Part shown: piece after piece, positions 19,553-30,112 of the stretch
How the letters are laid out: every line of letters begins with the position of its first letter
How positions within the stretch are numbered: position 1 is the stretch's first letter
Assembly: GCF_000739935.1 (NCBI RefSeq)
Contig: NZ_BBJU01000012.1
Coordinates: 183,700 to 247,699, forward strand
Source: Agrobacterium rubi TR3 = NBRC 13261
GTDB taxonomy: Bacteria; Pseudomonadota; Alphaproteobacteria; Rhizobiales; Rhizobiaceae
Direction: 5' to 3'
DNA length: 64,000 nt
Made by a program: the position numbers and the translations under genes
The notes under the pieces: generated by a model
What the model was told of the DNA's origin: nothing
What the model saw: the letters and a program-made list of their open reading frames with translations, nothing else
Database searches by the model: none

Positions 19553-19680
19553 CGGACGATCCTTTCTATTTAAGGAAAAAACAAGACGCCAAGCACCGGG
19601 ATGTCGTCCAGGGCTGGCCATTCATTAGCGCGGGCGCTGCCCAAGCTGCCGCTGCCTATAAACCAATTGGTCTATAAAGG

Positions 19681-19706
19681 AAAGAGGCGATTGGAACCGC
19701 CTCTTT
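19681..19706 (-). terminator. Hairpin after truB
   Basis: AAAGAGGCG-N8-CGCCTCTTT, a perfect 9-bp stem with a T-rich minus-strand tail (CTCTTTCC), 24 bp past the truB stop. Likely terminator or attenuator between truB and rpsO. Confidence 0.7.
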
Positions 19707-19729
19707 GGGATGATCGGGTGTTTGAGCGC

Positions 19730-20677
19730 TTAACCGAAAACGCGCTTGGGGCGGAACTCGCCTTCCGCAATCTCGCCGATGGCGACCAACTTGCCGCGTG
19801 CCGTGGCATAGGCCTCCATTTCCTGTGTCGGCGCATCACGCCCACGCAGGAGGATCGGGTTGCCCATCTTCAGCCGGTGCGCCTGATCATCATTGATGAT
19901 GAGGTGCGGCAGAGACGACAGCGCCTCCGACGTGTCGATCAGATAGGCATCGAGCGCCGCCGACCGCTCGTCACGGTCTTCGATGGCTTCGAATTCAATC
20001 AGCTTTGCCAAGGGCACCATGGCATCTTCGGCAAAGGGTGCGACCATGGAGCGGCGTAGCTCAGAAATAAAGCCGTAGCAGCCCAGATCGCGGCCCATGT
20101 CACGGGCCAGTGCCCGCACATAGGTGCCCTTGCCGCATTCGACCTCGAAATGCGCCGTATTTTCATCCGGGCAGGTCAGCAGGGTTATGCGGTGGATTTC
20201 CACCTCGCGGGCTGGGATTTCGACGGCGTCGCCACCGCGCGCAATATCATAGGCGCGCTCGCCAGCGATCTTGATGGCCGAAAACTGCGGTGGCGTCTGC
20301 ATGATGGTGCCGGTGTAATTCGGCAGCAAATCGCGGATTGCCTGTTCGTCGGGGCGGTTTGGCGATGTGTTGAGGACTTCACCTTCCATATCGTCGGTGG
20401 TGCGCTCTTCACCCCAGGAAACGGCAAATTCATAGATCTTGCGCCCGTCCATCACGTAAGGCACGGTCTTTGTGGCGTCACCCAAAGCAATCGGCAACAT
20501 GCCCGACGCGAGCGGATCGAGCGTTCCGGCGTGGCCGGCCTTTTGGGCATTGAAGAGCCATTTGATCTTGGACACGGCTTCCGTGGAGCCGAAATCGAAG
20601 GGCTTATCGAGAATGAGCCAGCCGGAAATCGGCCGGCCCTTGGGCTTACGGTTTTGCTGTTTGCGTGGTTTGGACAT
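19730..20677 (-). CDS. truB: tRNA pseudouridine(55) synthase
   Basis: 315-residue enzyme forming pseudouridine 55 in the T loop of tRNAs. The catalytic [12 protein letters not shown] motif with Asp54 is intact, as is the [11 protein letters not shown] N-terminal signature. A lysine/arginine-rich N-terminus (about 15 residues) precedes the domain. It starts 3 bp after the rbfA stop, so the two are co-transcribed. Confidence 0.96.
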   Translation of the reverse strand: MSKPRKQQNRKPKGRPISGWLILDKPFDFGSTEAVSKIKWLFNAQKAGHAGTLDPLASGMLPIALGDATKTVPYVMDGRKIYEFAVSWGEERTTDDMEGEVLNTSPNRPDEQAIRDLLPNYTGTIMQTPPQFSAIKIAGERAYDIARGGDAVEIPAREVEIHRITLLTCPDENTAHFEVECGKGTYVRALARDMGRDLGCYGFISELRRSMVAPFAEDAMVPLAKLIEFEAIEDRDERSAALDAYLIDTSEALSSLPHLIINDDQAHRLKMGNPILLRGRDAPTQEMEAYATARGKLVAIGEIAEGEFRPKRVFG

Positions 20678-20680
20678 GCT

Positions 20681-21097
20681 TCAGTTCTGTTCGTCGTCTT
20701 TTTCGGTGGAAGGTCCCAGATCGCGCTGAACCTCCGGCGAACGCAGGAGCGCGTCGATCTTCTTGTAATTGTCGAAGCTGGTATCGTCGCGGAACCGCAG
20801 TTCCGGCACGTATTTCAGCTGTCGCAAATGCGGGCCCAAGCGGCCACGCAAAAATTTGGCGTGGCGGTTCAGTGCCGTGATCGTATCGGTGTGGTCGTCA
20901 ACGCCAATCGGCGTCACGTAAGCGGTCGCGATCTTGAGATCGGTCGACATGCGCACTTCCGAAATGGAAATCACCGTCTTTTCGATCAGATCGTCGCGGA
21001 CTTCACCACGTTGCAGAATTTGGGTCACCGCAGCGCGAACCTGTTCGGCAACGCGCAGCATGCGTTGTGTGGGCGCGGATGATGATGCTTTTGCCAT
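20681..21097 (-). CDS. rbfA: Ribosome-binding factor A
   Basis: 138-residue KH-like protein needed for 30S maturation and cold adaptation. The N-terminus ([21 protein letters not shown]) and [17 protein letters not shown] core are typical. Sits between infB and truB, the conserved order. Confidence 0.95.
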   Translation of the reverse strand: MAKASSSAPTQRMLRVAEQVRAAVTQILQRGEVRDDLIEKTVISISEVRMSTDLKIATAYVTPIGVDDHTDTITALNRHAKFLRGRLGPHLRQLKYVPELRFRDDTSFDNYKKIDALLRSPEVQRDLGPSTEKDDEQN

Positions 21098-21122
21098 TTT
21101 GTCTTAGCCTCAAACAAAGCGA

Positions 21123-21141
21123 GCGCCGGTTAAGCCGGCGC
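21123..21141 (-). terminator. Hairpin between infB and rbfA
   Basis: GCGCCGG-N5-CCGGCGC; on the minus strand it is followed by TCGCTTTGTTTG. The tail is weak, so it is more likely a partial attenuator or mRNA stabiliser than a full stop. Confidence 0.5.
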
Positions 21142-21171
21142 CCGACAGTTTTATTTCGTGTGGCGAAACGC

Positions 21172-23889
21172 TTAGAGCGTTCTGGTGATGTGCTCTACGC
21201 GGAAGCACTCGATGGTGTCGCCAGCGCGGATGTCTTCGTAGTTTTCGAATGCCATACCGCACTCCTGACCAACCGGTACTTCGCCGACTTCGTCCTTGAA
21301 GCGCTTGAGCGTCTTGAGCTTGCCTTCGTGGATGACGACATTGTCGCGCACCAGACGAACGCCTGCACCACGTTCCACCTTGCCTTCGACCACACGGCAA
21401 CCGGCAACCTTGCCGACCTTGGTGATGTTGAAGACTTCGAGGATTTCGGCGTTGCCGAGGAAGGTCTCGCGACGTTCCGGAGACAGAAGGCCCGACATCG
21501 CAGACTTCACGTCATCCACCAGATCGTAGATGATGTTGTAGTAGCGAATTTCGATGCCAGCCCGCTCGGCGGCCTGACGCGCCTGTACATTGGCACGAAC
21601 GTTGAAGCCGATGATGGCTGCGTTCGATGCTTCTGCCAGCGAGATGTCCGACTCTGTGATACCGCCTGCACCCGAATGGATGATGCGGGCACGAACTTCG
21701 TCCGTTCCAAGCTTGTCCAGCGCACCGGCAATGGCTTCGATGGAGCCTTGCACGTCACCCTTGATGAGCAGCGGGAAGTCCTTGCGACCCGTCGACTGCA
21801 ACTGCGTCATCATCTGTTCCAGCGAACCGCGCTGACCCGTCTGACGGGCAACGGCCTTGTCGCGGGCCAGACGCTGACGATACTCGGAGATTTCGCGCGC
21901 ACGTCCTTCGTTTTCAACGACCGCAAAGCGATCGCCGGCAGACGGCGTACCCGAGAGACCAAGAACCTCCACCGGCATGGCCGGACCGGCTTCCTTGACG
22001 TGATCGCCCTTATCGTTGACCAGAGCACGCACACGGCCCCACTGATCGCCGGCAACGATGATCTGGCCTGGGCGCAGAACGCCCTTCTGGACCAGAACCG
22101 TTGCGACGGAACCACGACCGCGGTCGAGCTGGGCTTCGATAACCGTACCTTCCGCCGTGCGGTTGAGGTTTGCCTTCAGGTCGAGAATTTCGGCCTGGAG
22201 CAGAACGGCTTCGAGAAGCTTGTCGAGGTTGAGTTTGTTCTTGGCGGAGACTTCCACATCGAGAACTTCACCACCCATGGATTCCACGAAGACTTCATGC
22301 TGCAGCAGCTGCTGGCGGACCTTTTCAGGGTTTGCCTCGTGCTTGTCGATCTTGTTGATCGCGACGATGATCGGCACACCAGCGGCTTTCGCGTGGTTGA
22401 TCGATTCAATCGTCTGCGGCATCACGCTGTCGTCGGCTGCGACCACCAGAATGGCGATGTCGGTTGCCTGTGCACCGCGAGCACGCATGGCCGTAAAGGC
22501 AGCATGGCCGGGAGTGTCGATGAAGGTGATCTTGTGACCGTTCTTCTCGACCTGATAGGCACCGATATGCTGGGTGATGCCACCGGCTTCACCTGAAACA
22601 ACGCTCGTCTGACGGATGGCGTCGAGCAGCGATGTCTTGCCGTGGTCGACGTGACCCATGATGGTGACGACAGGAGGACGCGACACCAGTTCGCCGCCGC
22701 CATCTTCGTCCGAAACGTTGAAGATGCCTTCTTCGATGTCGGATTCAGAGACACGCTTGACGGTATGGCCGAATTCGCCTGCGATGATTTCAGCCAGATC
22801 GGCGTCGATGACGTCGCCGGGCTTCATCATCTGACCTTCCTTCATCAGATACTTGATTACATCGACAGCCCGTTCGGACATACGCTGCGACAGTTCCTGA
22901 ATGGTGATGGTCTCAGGCAGAATGACTTCGCGCATGACCTTTTCGCGGGTTTCCTGCATCTGGCCGCGGCGGAATTTCTCCTGACGACGGCGCATGGCAG
23001 ACAGCGAGCGGCCACGGGCCTGACCGTCTTCTTCAAGGTTGGATGTGACGGTCAGCTTGCCACGACGGCGTTCTTCTTCTGTCTTGAGGCGGGCAGCAGG
23101 CTTGGCCGGAACCGGTGTTGCGACCTTGCCGCGAACCGGCAGGTTGCCACGGCGCGGACCGCGATCGTCTTCGTCTTCCTTTTCGGTCCGGCGAACGCCA
23201 GGCGCGCCACGCGTCGGGATCAAGCCCGGTGCGGGTGCAGCCGCAGGTGTTGCTGTGCGTGTCGTCTGTGACCGCGCATCCTGGCGAGCAGGCTGGGCCG
23301 ATGCTTCAGCCGGGCTTTCCACAGGTTCGACAGGTGCTGGCTGAGACGCTGCGAGCTTGGCAGCGGCCGCATCTTCCACGGCGCGGCGGGCCGCTTCTTC
23401 TTTTTCGGCGACGAGGCGGGCTTCTTCTTCGACCTTGCGGCGCGCTTCATCTTCGGCGCGCTGCTTGGCTTCGACGATGTCGCGGGCCTGTGCTTCGGCG
23501 AGAGCGCGGCGGCGCGCATCCATTTCACCGGCCGACAGATCGTGCAGCACGTTGCCGCGCGGGCGATCCGGCTGGCGCTGTGGCTGCGGCGATGGTGCTG
23601 GACGCTGCTGATTACCGGACTGGTGGACGCGCTGCTGAGGCTGCTGCGGACGCGGTGCTGACGGCGCAGCGGCAGCGGGTGCTGCCGGGCGTGCGGCAAC
23701 CGGTGCAATCACGTGTTTTTCGTCTTCAGGACGCAAAGGGCGGCGCTTGCGTGTTTCCACTACAACCGCGTTCGTGCGACCTCGACCCATATCTTGACGC
23801 ACGGTGCCTTGAGACGCCCCACTCGGCTTGAGTGTCAGGGTCTTCTTGGCTGGTGCGTTCAGTGTCTTGTCGTCGTTGTTGTCGGTCAT
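21172..23889 (-). CDS. infB: Translation initiation factor IF-2
   Basis: 905-residue GTPase that brings fMet-tRNA to the 30S subunit. It has a long charged alanine/arginine/glutamate-rich N-terminal half with an IF2 N-terminal helix, then the G domain starting at GHVDHGKT around residue 412, with DTPGH and NKID motifs, and the usual C-terminal beta-barrels. The length suits Rhizobiales, which carry extended N-termini. It follows ylxR in the nusA operon. Confidence 0.97.
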   Translation of the reverse strand: MTDNNDDKTLNAPAKKTLTLKPSGASQGTVRQDMGRGRTNAVVVETRKRRPLRPEDEKHVIAPVAARPAAPAAAAPSAPRPQQPQQRVHQSGNQQRPAPSPQPQRQPDRPRGNVLHDLSAGEMDARRRALAEAQARDIVEAKQRAEDEARRKVEEEARLVAEKEEAARRAVEDAAAAKLAASQPAPVEPVESPAEASAQPARQDARSQTTRTATPAAAPAPGLIPTRGAPGVRRTEKEDEDDRGPRRGNLPVRGKVATPVPAKPAARLKTEEERRRGKLTVTSNLEEDGQARGRSLSAMRRRQEKFRRGQMQETREKVMREVILPETITIQELSQRMSERAVDVIKYLMKEGQMMKPGDVIDADLAEIIAGEFGHTVKRVSESDIEEGIFNVSDEDGGGELVSRPPVVTIMGHVDHGKTSLLDAIRQTSVVSGEAGGITQHIGAYQVEKNGHKITFIDTPGHAAFTAMRARGAQATDIAILVVAADDSVMPQTIESINHAKAAGVPIIVAINKIDKHEANPEKVRQQLLQHEVFVESMGGEVLDVEVSAKNKLNLDKLLEAVLLQAEILDLKANLNRTAEGTVIEAQLDRGRGSVATVLVQKGVLRPGQIIVAGDQWGRVRALVNDKGDHVKEAGPAMPVEVLGLSGTPSAGDRFAVVENEGRAREISEYRQRLARDKAVARQTGQRGSLEQMMTQLQSTGRKDFPLLIKGDVQGSIEAIAGALDKLGTDEVRARIIHSGAGGITESDISLAEASNAAIIGFNVRANVQARQAAERAGIEIRYYNIIYDLVDDVKSAMSGLLSPERRETFLGNAEILEVFNITKVGKVAGCRVVEGKVERGAGVRLVRDNVVIHEGKLKTLKRFKDEVGEVPVGQECGMAFENYEDIRAGDTIECFRVEHITRTL

Positions 23890-23991
23890 TCCGTTCCCGT
23901 TCCTTCAGACGAGAGCCGGATGACGTCACCAGACTCTGTCTCTACAATTGCTGTATCCGAACGCGGTAGACGGTCATGTCCGATAACCGCG

Positions 23992-24687
23992 TCATCGTGT
24001 TTCCGTCCGGGCAGCGTCAATTTCGTCTTGAGCTTTCTCGCCGTGGCGATACCGCTCAAGCATCTTTGCGCGCTTCACTACACCCTCACCCGCCTGTCCC
24101 GCAAGCGCGCAGGCATGGATAAAAGCATTCTGACCCATCAGGTCGTCCATTTCCTGCTCACTGAAGAGCTGAAAGGACGGTATTTCCGTCTCGGCGCCTG
24201 AGCCGAGTGTCCAGGCCTTGCGGGCCTGGTTTATCTTTCTCACGCCATCCGGCGCCGCATCCGTGGCGTGAAAAACCGCAAGGGCTTTTCCCGATCGCAC
24301 GGAGGCATCGACTTTCGTCGCACCGGAGATGAACTGACCGGCTTTGCGCGCCATGTTCATCATTCCGGCCAGTTGCTGCGCCATCAACCGGTCCATCATA
24401 TCCAGAAGGTCCGGTCCGGCTTTCACATCCGTCTTCAAGGCACGCGCAAAGAGTTTCTTCGCAATGGCCTTTTCGATCAGGGCGCGCTCGGGTGTGACCC
24501 AGCATCCGCGCCCTGGCAATTGGCGTTTCAGGTCCGGAACAACACTCTGGTCCGGGCCTGCGACAAAACGGATCAGCTCCTCAGGCGTTCCGATTTGCCG
24601 TGTCACAATACACATCCGCTCGCTGCCTTTACCCTCGACCTGCGCGTCATCGAACAGGTCTTCAGGCTCATGCGCCTGCGAAATCAT
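23992..24687 (-). CDS. YlxR-type RNA-binding protein (DUF448 plus L7Ae-like)
   Basis: 231 residues. The N-terminal DUF448/YlxR domain (CIVTRQIGTPEELIRFVAGP ... PGRGCWV) is joined to a C-terminal L7Ae-like segment (MMNMARKAGQFISGATKVDASVRSG). The fusion is usual in Alphaproteobacteria. Gene position between nusA and infB is conserved and implies an RNA-binding role in transcription or ribosome biogenesis. ATG overlaps the nusA stop by 4 bp. Name nusA-operon RNA-binding protein is safe; function is not known in detail. Confidence 0.88.
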   Translation of the reverse strand: MISQAHEPEDLFDDAQVEGKGSERMCIVTRQIGTPEELIRFVAGPDQSVVPDLKRQLPGRGCWVTPERALIEKAIAKKLFARALKTDVKAGPDLLDMMDRLMAQQLAGMMNMARKAGQFISGATKVDASVRSGKALAVFHATDAAPDGVRKINQARKAWTLGSGAETEIPSFQLFSEQEMDDLMGQNAFIHACALAGQAGEGVVKRAKMLERYRHGEKAQDEIDAARTETR

Positions 24688-26294
24688 TCCTGATCGGCGG
24701 TATCCGCCTCCTCGGTAGCAACCTCTTCCTGCTGCGCAGCAAGGTCTTCAGCGGTGATCCAGCCAGCCAGAAGACGGGCCTGAACGATCATGTTTTCGGC
24801 TTCGACGCGCGACACGTCGAGCTTGGAGAAGGTGCCTTCGAACTTCTTGGTCTCGCCGTCCTTGCGTTCGCTCCAGCCAACCAGATCGTCGGCGGCGCAG
24901 CCTGCAAAGTCTTCGATGTTCTTGACGCCTTCTTCACCCAGGGCGACCAGCATCTGCGAGGTCAGGCCTTCGATCTGAAGCAATTCGTCGGACACGCCGA
25001 GTTCCTTGCGCTTGGCGTCCATTTCCGTCTCGATGCGCTCGAGATATTCCTTGGCGCGGGTCTGGATTTCGACAGCTGTGTCTTCATCGAAGCCGTCGAT
25101 GGACGAGATTTCGCTCAGGTCCACGTAAGCCAGTTCCTCGACCTGTGCGAAGCCTTCGGACGCCAGAACCTGGCCGACCATTTCGTCCACATCCAGCGCT
25201 TCCATGAAGATGCCGGTGCGTTCGTTGAATTCCTTCTGACGGCGCTCGGACTCTTCGGCTTCCGTCATGATGTCGATATCCCAGCCGGTCAGCTGCGAAG
25301 CGAGGCGCACGTTCTGGCCGCGACGACCGATGGCCAGCGACAGCTGCTCATCGGGAACGACAACTTCGATACGCTCTGCCTCTTCATCGAGAACGACCTT
25401 GGAAACTTCAGCGGGCTGAAGCGCGTTGACGATGAAGGATGCCGGGTCCTGAGACCAGGGAATGATGTCGATCTTTTCGCCTTGGAGCTCACCGACAACG
25501 GCCTGAACGCGCGAACCGCGCATACCGACGCAAGCGCCAACCGGATCGATCGAGCTATCGTTGGAGATGACGGCAATCTTGGCGCGCGAACCCGGGTCAC
25601 GGGCAACCGACTTGATCTGGATGATGCCGTCGTAGATTTCAGGCACTTCCATGGTGAAGAGCTTGACCATGAACTGCGGATGCGTACGCGACAGGAAGAT
25701 TTGCGGGCCACGCTGTTCGCGGCGCACGTCGTAGACAAACGCACGAACGCGGTCGCCGTAACGCAGGTTTTCCCGAGGAATCATCTCGTCGCGGCGGATA
25801 ATGCCTTCGCCACGGCCAAGATCGACGATGACGTTGCCATATTCGACGCGCTTGACGGTACCGTTGATGATTTCACCGATGCGGTCCTTGAACTCGTCAT
25901 ACTGGCGGTCACGCTCGGCTTCACGAACCTTCTGGACGATGACCTGCTTGGCGGACTGCGCAGCGATACGACCGAAATCCATCGGCGGCAGCGGATCGGC
26001 AATGTAGTCGCCGATCTTGGCGTCGACGTTGCGGTCGCGCGCCAGTTCCAGCGGAATCTGCGTGCCGTAATCTTCGGCCTTTTCGACCACTTCGAGCAGA
26101 CGCTGCAAGCGGATTTCGCCGGTCTTGGAGTTGATGTCGGCGCGGATGTTGGTCTCGGAACCGTAACGCGAGCGGGCAGCCTTCTGGATGGCATCGGCCA
26201 TCGCGGCGAGCACGATTTCGCGGTCGATGACCTTTTCGCGCGCCACAGCATCGGCGATCTGCAGAAGCTCAAGCCGGTTAGCACTTACTGCCAT
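24684..26294 (-). CDS. nusA: Transcription termination/antitermination protein NusA
   Basis: 536-residue RNA polymerase-binding factor. In order: N-terminal domain (about 1-130), S1 domain ([17 protein letters not shown]), two KH domains ([34 protein letters not shown]), and C-terminal helix-hairpin-helix repeats (around 370-500) as in E. coli-length NusA. Lies after rimP, with a 51-bp gap, and overlaps ylxR. Confidence 0.96.
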   Translation of the reverse strand: MAVSANRLELLQIADAVAREKVIDREIVLAAMADAIQKAARSRYGSETNIRADINSKTGEIRLQRLLEVVEKAEDYGTQIPLELARDRNVDAKIGDYIADPLPPMDFGRIAAQSAKQVIVQKVREAERDRQYDEFKDRIGEIINGTVKRVEYGNVIVDLGRGEGIIRRDEMIPRENLRYGDRVRAFVYDVRREQRGPQIFLSRTHPQFMVKLFTMEVPEIYDGIIQIKSVARDPGSRAKIAVISNDSSIDPVGACVGMRGSRVQAVVGELQGEKIDIIPWSQDPASFIVNALQPAEVSKVVLDEEAERIEVVVPDEQLSLAIGRRGQNVRLASQLTGWDIDIMTEAEESERRQKEFNERTGIFMEALDVDEMVGQVLASEGFAQVEELAYVDLSEISSIDGFDEDTAVEIQTRAKEYLERIETEMDAKRKELGVSDELLQIEGLTSQMLVALGEEGVKNIEDFAGCAADDLVGWSERKDGETKKFEGTFSKLDVSRVEAENMIVQARLLAGWITAEDLAAQQEEVATEEADTADQE

Positions 26295-26345
26295 TTTTAT
26301 GTCTCCGTCAGTCGTTTTGCCCGCGTATCAGGGCTTACGTTGGAA

Positions 26346-26930
26346 TTAGTCTTCGTCTGCTTCTTCGTTCTGGTTGGCGGCTGCGGCCTTGGCCTGCTTG
26401 TCCGCCTTCAGAGCGTCGCGAATGAGATCGTCCGTCAGGATCAGCTTCGCGTCGGACAGTGTATTGAACGGGATCATCACCACCGGCTCCTCGCCGTAAG
26501 CGATCTGGTCGCGCTCGAGCTTGAAACCGTCTTCCTCGACGCTTGCGATCTTGCCACGGAAGCGCTTGCGATTGTCCACCAGGATCGATGTCTCGACCTT
26601 GACGATATGGCCCTGCCAACGGGCAAAATCCACCTTGCGCACCATCGGTCTGTCGATGCCGGGCGACGACACTTCCAGATGATACGCTTTTTCGACAGGA
26701 TCTTCCACATCCAGAACCGGAGAAATGGCAAGCGACACCGCTTCGCAGTCCTTAACGGTCATGGTGCCGTCTTCGCGCTCTGCCATGACCTGCAGGGTAG
26801 ACCCGTTCTGGCTGGACAGCCGAACCCTGACCAGCAGGTAGCCCATGCCTGTCAGCACCGGCTCGATGATCTCGGCGATGCGTTGATCCACACCCGTTTC
26901 GGTTATCAGTCTTGGTTCGGCTTCTGCCAT
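26346..26930 (-). CDS. rimP: Ribosome maturation factor RimP
   Basis: 194-residue factor for 30S assembly. The conserved segment [20 protein letters not shown] (DPI-x-x-x-Y-x-L-E-V-SSPG type) is present; an acidic/lysine-rich tail of about 30 residues extends past the family core. The frame is open to 27101, but that longer form would contain the promoter and terminator-like hairpin described below. ATG at 26930 (or 26933) was chosen: GGAAG lies 6 nt before it and homologs begin near here. Confidence 0.92.
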   Translation of the reverse strand: MAEAEPRLITETGVDQRIAEIIEPVLTGMGYLLVRVRLSSQNGSTLQVMAEREDGTMTVKDCEAVSLAISPVLDVEDPVEKAYHLEVSSPGIDRPMVRKVDFARWQGHIVKVETSILVDNRKRFRGKIASVEEDGFKLERDQIAYGEEPVVMIPFNTLSDAKLILTDDLIRDALKADKQAKAAAANQNEEADED

Positions 26931-26955
26931 CATGGTCTTCCGGTCTTCATGTCTC

Positions 26956-26977
26956 AAACCGGCATTCACACCGGTTT
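26956..26977 (-). promoter_or_regulatory. Second hairpin of the rimP leader
   Basis: AAACCGG-N8-CCGGTTT, a perfect 7-bp stem 26 nt upstream of the rimP start and downstream of the terminator-like hairpin. Confidence 0.5.
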
Positions 26978-26991
26978 TCAGGGCGCCTAAC

Positions 26992-27022
26992 GAAAAAGAG
27001 CGGGGCCTTGCGACCCCACTCT
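26992..27022 (-). terminator. Terminator-like attenuator in the rimP-nusA leader
   Basis: On the minus strand AGAG-T-GGGG, 8-nt loop, CCCC-G-CTCT, then TTTTC: a strong GC stem with a T-run, lying between a promoter (27051-27079) and the rimP start. No gene precedes it on this strand, so it would stop or modulate transcription of the operon's own leader. Confidence 0.65.
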
Positions 27023-27050
27023 TCATCAGACGATCAAGAATTTGAAGGTC

Positions 27051-27079
27051 CGTATAAACCCTTATGGTCGCCATTGCAA
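27051..27079 (-). promoter_or_regulatory. Promoter of the rimP-nusA-infB operon
   Basis: Minus strand -35 TTGCAA (27074-27079), exactly 17 bp, -10 TATACG (27051-27056); predicted start near 27044 and a leader of about 110 nt. Confidence 0.6.
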
Positions 27080-27214
27080 GGATAAGGCGCAAGTGCAGCA
27101 AAATTGACCGTCGTCACAATTTTACCGTTGCAGGCCCTGAAACAGTGGCATCCTCTTAAACGGCGTCTATAGTGTCAGCCGCATCACCAGCAATTGCATC
27201 AACTGGACTGCCCC

Positions 27215-28843
27215 GTGCCCGATAGAAAATCTCCGCTTACGCCGCTCAAGCATCAAACCTACCGCACGATCTGGTTTGCGAGCATCGCATCGAACTTCGG
27301 CGGCCTCATTCAGGCAGTGGGCGCGGCATGGATGATGACGGCGTTGTCGTCGTCGGAAAACATGATTGCGCTGGTGCAGGCCTCCACATCCCTGCCGATC
27401 ATGCTGTTTTCGCTGGTGTCCGGCGCCCTGGCCGACAGTTTCGACCGCCGCCGCATCATGATTTCGGCGCAACTGCTGATGCTGACCGCCTCCGTCATGC
27501 TGACCGCGTTTGCCTGGTTCGACTGGTTGTCGCCATGGCTTTTGTTGTTCTTTACCTTCATGATCGGCTGCGGAACGGCGCTCAACAATCCGTCCTGGCA
27601 GGCATCGGTGGGCGAAATGGTGCCGCGCGAGGACTTGCCTGCAGCCGTAACACTCAACAGCGTCGGCTTCAATATCACCCGCAGCGTCGGCCCGGCCATC
27701 GGCGGTGTGATCGTCGCGATTGCAGGCGCGGCAGCCGCTTTTCTCGTCAACACCTTCAGTTACTTCACGCTGATCTACGCACTGGTCAAATGGCAGCCGC
27801 CGAAGAACACATCCACTTTGCCGCGCGAGCAGCTTTTCGCCGCGATTTCGGCGGGTATGCGCTATGTGGCGATGTCGCCTAATATCGGTAAGGTTCTCAT
27901 TCGTGGCTTCCTGTTTGGCCTGTCGGCCAGCGCCATTCTGGCGCTGATGCCGCTCGTTGCGCGCGATCTGGTGCAGGGCGGGCCGTTGACCTACGGCATC
28001 ATGCTCGGCGCGTTCGGGGTGGGCGCCATCGGCGGGGCCTTGATCAGTGCGCGTCTGCGCGAAACCCTGAGCAGCGAGTGGATCGTGCGCGTCGCCTTCC
28101 TCGGTTTTGCGTTTAGCGCTGGCGTCACTGCCATCAGCACCAATGCCATCCTGACGGCGTTCGTTTTGACGGTCTCGGGCGCAAGCTGGGTGCTGGCCTT
28201 GTCGCTGTTCAACACCATCGTGCAATTGTCCACGCCGCGCTGGGTGGTGGGACGTGCGCTGTCGCTCTACCAGACGCTGACCTTCGGCGGGATCGCTGTG
28301 GGTAGCTGGCTCTGGGGCTCGCTGGCGGAAAATTACGGCCTCACCTATTCGCTGCTCTGTTCGTGCGTGCTAATGCTGGCAGGCGTTCTCGTCGGTTTCA
28401 AGCTGACCATGCCCGCCTTCGCCTCGCTCAATCTCGATCCGCTCAACCGCTTCGTGGAGCCGAACCTGCGTCTCGACATCAAGCCGAGAAGCGGCCCGAT
28501 CGCCATTCTGGTGGATTACGAGATCGATGACAGCGATTTGCCGGAATTCATGGCGATCATGGTGGAGCGGCGGCGCATTCGTCTGCGCGACGGGGCGCAG
28601 AACTGGACGCTGATGCGAGATCTGGAAAACCCTGACATCTGGACGGAAATCTACCATGTGCCGACATGGGTGGAATATGTGCGGCACAATCACCGCCGCA
28701 CGCAGGCAGATGCGGAAAGCTGGGACAGCATCTTGAAGCTACACCGCGGCGCGACACGCCCCCGCGTGCACCGGATGATCGAGCGTCAGGCGATCCCGCC
28801 TCAGGACGACATTTTCCACAAGGCGCATATCGACCCGCATTGA
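27215..28843 (+). CDS. MFS_3 family exporter with C-terminal soluble domain
   Basis: About 542 residues. Residues up to about 405 carry 11-12 hydrophobic segments with the loop motif LADSFDRRR after TM2 and the family N-terminus (LKHQTYRTIWFASIASNFG), as in the enterobactin-exporter-like MFS_3 family. The last 130 residues are soluble, and GPIAILVDYEIDDSDLPEFM ... AQNWTLMRDL resembles a ferredoxin-like/ABM-type fold. A GTG at 27215 was preferred; a TTG at 27194 opens the frame but lacks a ribosome site. Substrate unknown. Confidence 0.82.
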   Translation: MPDRKSPLTPLKHQTYRTIWFASIASNFGGLIQAVGAAWMMTALSSSENMIALVQASTSLPIMLFSLVSGALADSFDRRRIMISAQLLMLTASVMLTAFAWFDWLSPWLLLFFTFMIGCGTALNNPSWQASVGEMVPREDLPAAVTLNSVGFNITRSVGPAIGGVIVAIAGAAAAFLVNTFSYFTLIYALVKWQPPKNTSTLPREQLFAAISAGMRYVAMSPNIGKVLIRGFLFGLSASAILALMPLVARDLVQGGPLTYGIMLGAFGVGAIGGALISARLRETLSSEWIVRVAFLGFAFSAGVTAISTNAILTAFVLTVSGASWVLALSLFNTIVQLSTPRWVVGRALSLYQTLTFGGIAVGSWLWGSLAENYGLTYSLLCSCVLMLAGVLVGFKLTMPAFASLNLDPLNRFVEPNLRLDIKPRSGPIAILVDYEIDDSDLPEFMAIMVERRRIRLRDGAQNWTLMRDLENPDIWTEIYHVPTWVEYVRHNHRRTQADAESWDSILKLHRGATRPRVHRMIERQAIPPQDDIFHKAHIDPH

Positions 28844-28860
28844 CAGCGAGCCGCTAGCGC

Positions 28861-30111
28861 TTAGCCGCGAAGCGCCTCTGCCGGTGACTGGCGGTAGGCG
28901 AGCCATGCGGGCAAGATTGCCAGACCAGCGGCAACGATGAGCAGCACCGCAGCCTGAGTCGCATCAGCCCTGGCAAATTCCACCGGCATGACCACCCCGC
29001 TTTTGGCGACCAGCATGCCGGTGATGATCTTTGCGGCAGCGAAACCGATGGCAAAGCCCAGCGCGATGCCTGTGGCAAAGAGCGTAAACAGCTCCGTCCA
29101 GACAATCAGCGAGATGGAGGACCGCGGAGCGCCGAACGCGCGCAAGGCCCCGATCTGTTTTCGTCGCTGGACGATATGCGTCAATGTCACGAGAATGAGG
29201 GACGCACCCACCAGCCCCTGCGCACCGATGGCGACGACGGAGAGAACCTGACGCGCATCGCCCAGTGTGGCGTAGAGCTTCGTCAGCACCTCGCCTGGAA
29301 ACACCGCCAGCGTGTTGCCCTGCCGGTATTGCTGGCGCAGCTTATAGGCATCGGCGATGGTTTTCGGCTTGACCAGAATGGCGGGCACGCCGGGTGTTTC
29401 AGTCGTAAAGGTCTCGTTCAACCCGCCCTCTTCGTGGGCATGAGCCTCATGCTCCTCCGCCGCGTGCTCTTGCCCTTCATGGGCGTGATCATGACCATCT
29501 TCGTGCGCTTCCATGCCGTGAATGTGCCAGACGGAGCTGATCGGCACCAGAATGGCGCGGTCCCAGGGGGTGCCTGTGGGCTTCAGGCGACCCTGCACAT
29601 GATAGACGATTTCGGTGTGCGTGTGGCCCCCCTCCTCTGCCGTTCCGTGCATCGGCTTGATGTCCGCGCCGAGGGGCAGATCGACTGCGGACCCGATGAC
29701 GGCATCCTCGCCGTCGGCAAAGCCCTGGCCTTCCAAAAAGCCACCGGAAGTATTGTTGATCAGCGCGGTCGTCGTTCCGACGATTGGGTAGCCGGCGAAG
29801 GAATCTCCGAAGCCAACCGGCCCTGCCCATGCAACGCGCGGGTCTTTGGCCAAGGACGCCAGCGTTTCGCCACTGACCAGCGGCAAGGGCGCGGCCTGAA
29901 GGAAGACCGAGGACAGAACCAGCTGCGTTTCGCTTCCAGCAGCACCGATCACGAGATCGAACTTGTCGGCGGCGCGCGCGGTTCCCAGGCGCAAAGCGCG
30001 TTCTTGCAAGGTGACCGTGACGCCGAGCGCTGTGGCGAGCGACACCAGCAACACGACCACCAGAGAACCGGCCCATAGGCGTTTTAGATCGGAGAGGATA
30101 AAACGGATCAT
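28861..30111 (-). CDS. MacB/FtsX-type ABC permease with histidine-rich loop
   Basis: 416-residue permease: an N-terminal membrane helix (SLVVVLLVSLATALGVTV), a periplasmic region of about 230 residues and three C-terminal helices, the FtsX/MacB layout. The periplasmic part carries ten histidines between residues 196 and 226 (WHIHG ... HDHAHEG ... HEAHAHEE), a likely metal-binding loop. It follows the ATPase gene by 1 bp. The set resembles the Vibrio zrg zinc system (MacB-like permease, ATPase, DUF3299 protein), so metal transport is inferred. Confidence 0.83.
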   Translation of the reverse strand: MIRFILSDLKRLWAGSLVVVLLVSLATALGVTVTLQERALRLGTARAADKFDLVIGAAGSETQLVLSSVFLQAAPLPLVSGETLASLAKDPRVAWAGPVGFGDSFAGYPIVGTTTALINNTSGGFLEGQGFADGEDAVIGSAVDLPLGADIKPMHGTAEEGGHTHTEIVYHVQGRLKPTGTPWDRAILVPISSVWHIHGMEAHEDGHDHAHEGQEHAAEEHEAHAHEEGGLNETFTTETPGVPAILVKPKTIADAYKLRQQYRQGNTLAVFPGEVLTKLYATLGDARQVLSVVAIGAQGLVGASLILVTLTHIVQRRKQIGALRAFGAPRSSISLIVWTELFTLFATGIALGFAIGFAAAKIITGMLVAKSGVVMPVEFARADATQAAVLLIVAAGLAILPAWLAYRQSPAEALRG

Positions 30112-30112
30112 A

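Noticed and set aside
26346..27101. RimP starting at 27101 (251 residues)
   Set aside because: The extra N-terminus has no family similarity and overlaps the promoter and hairpins of the leader.
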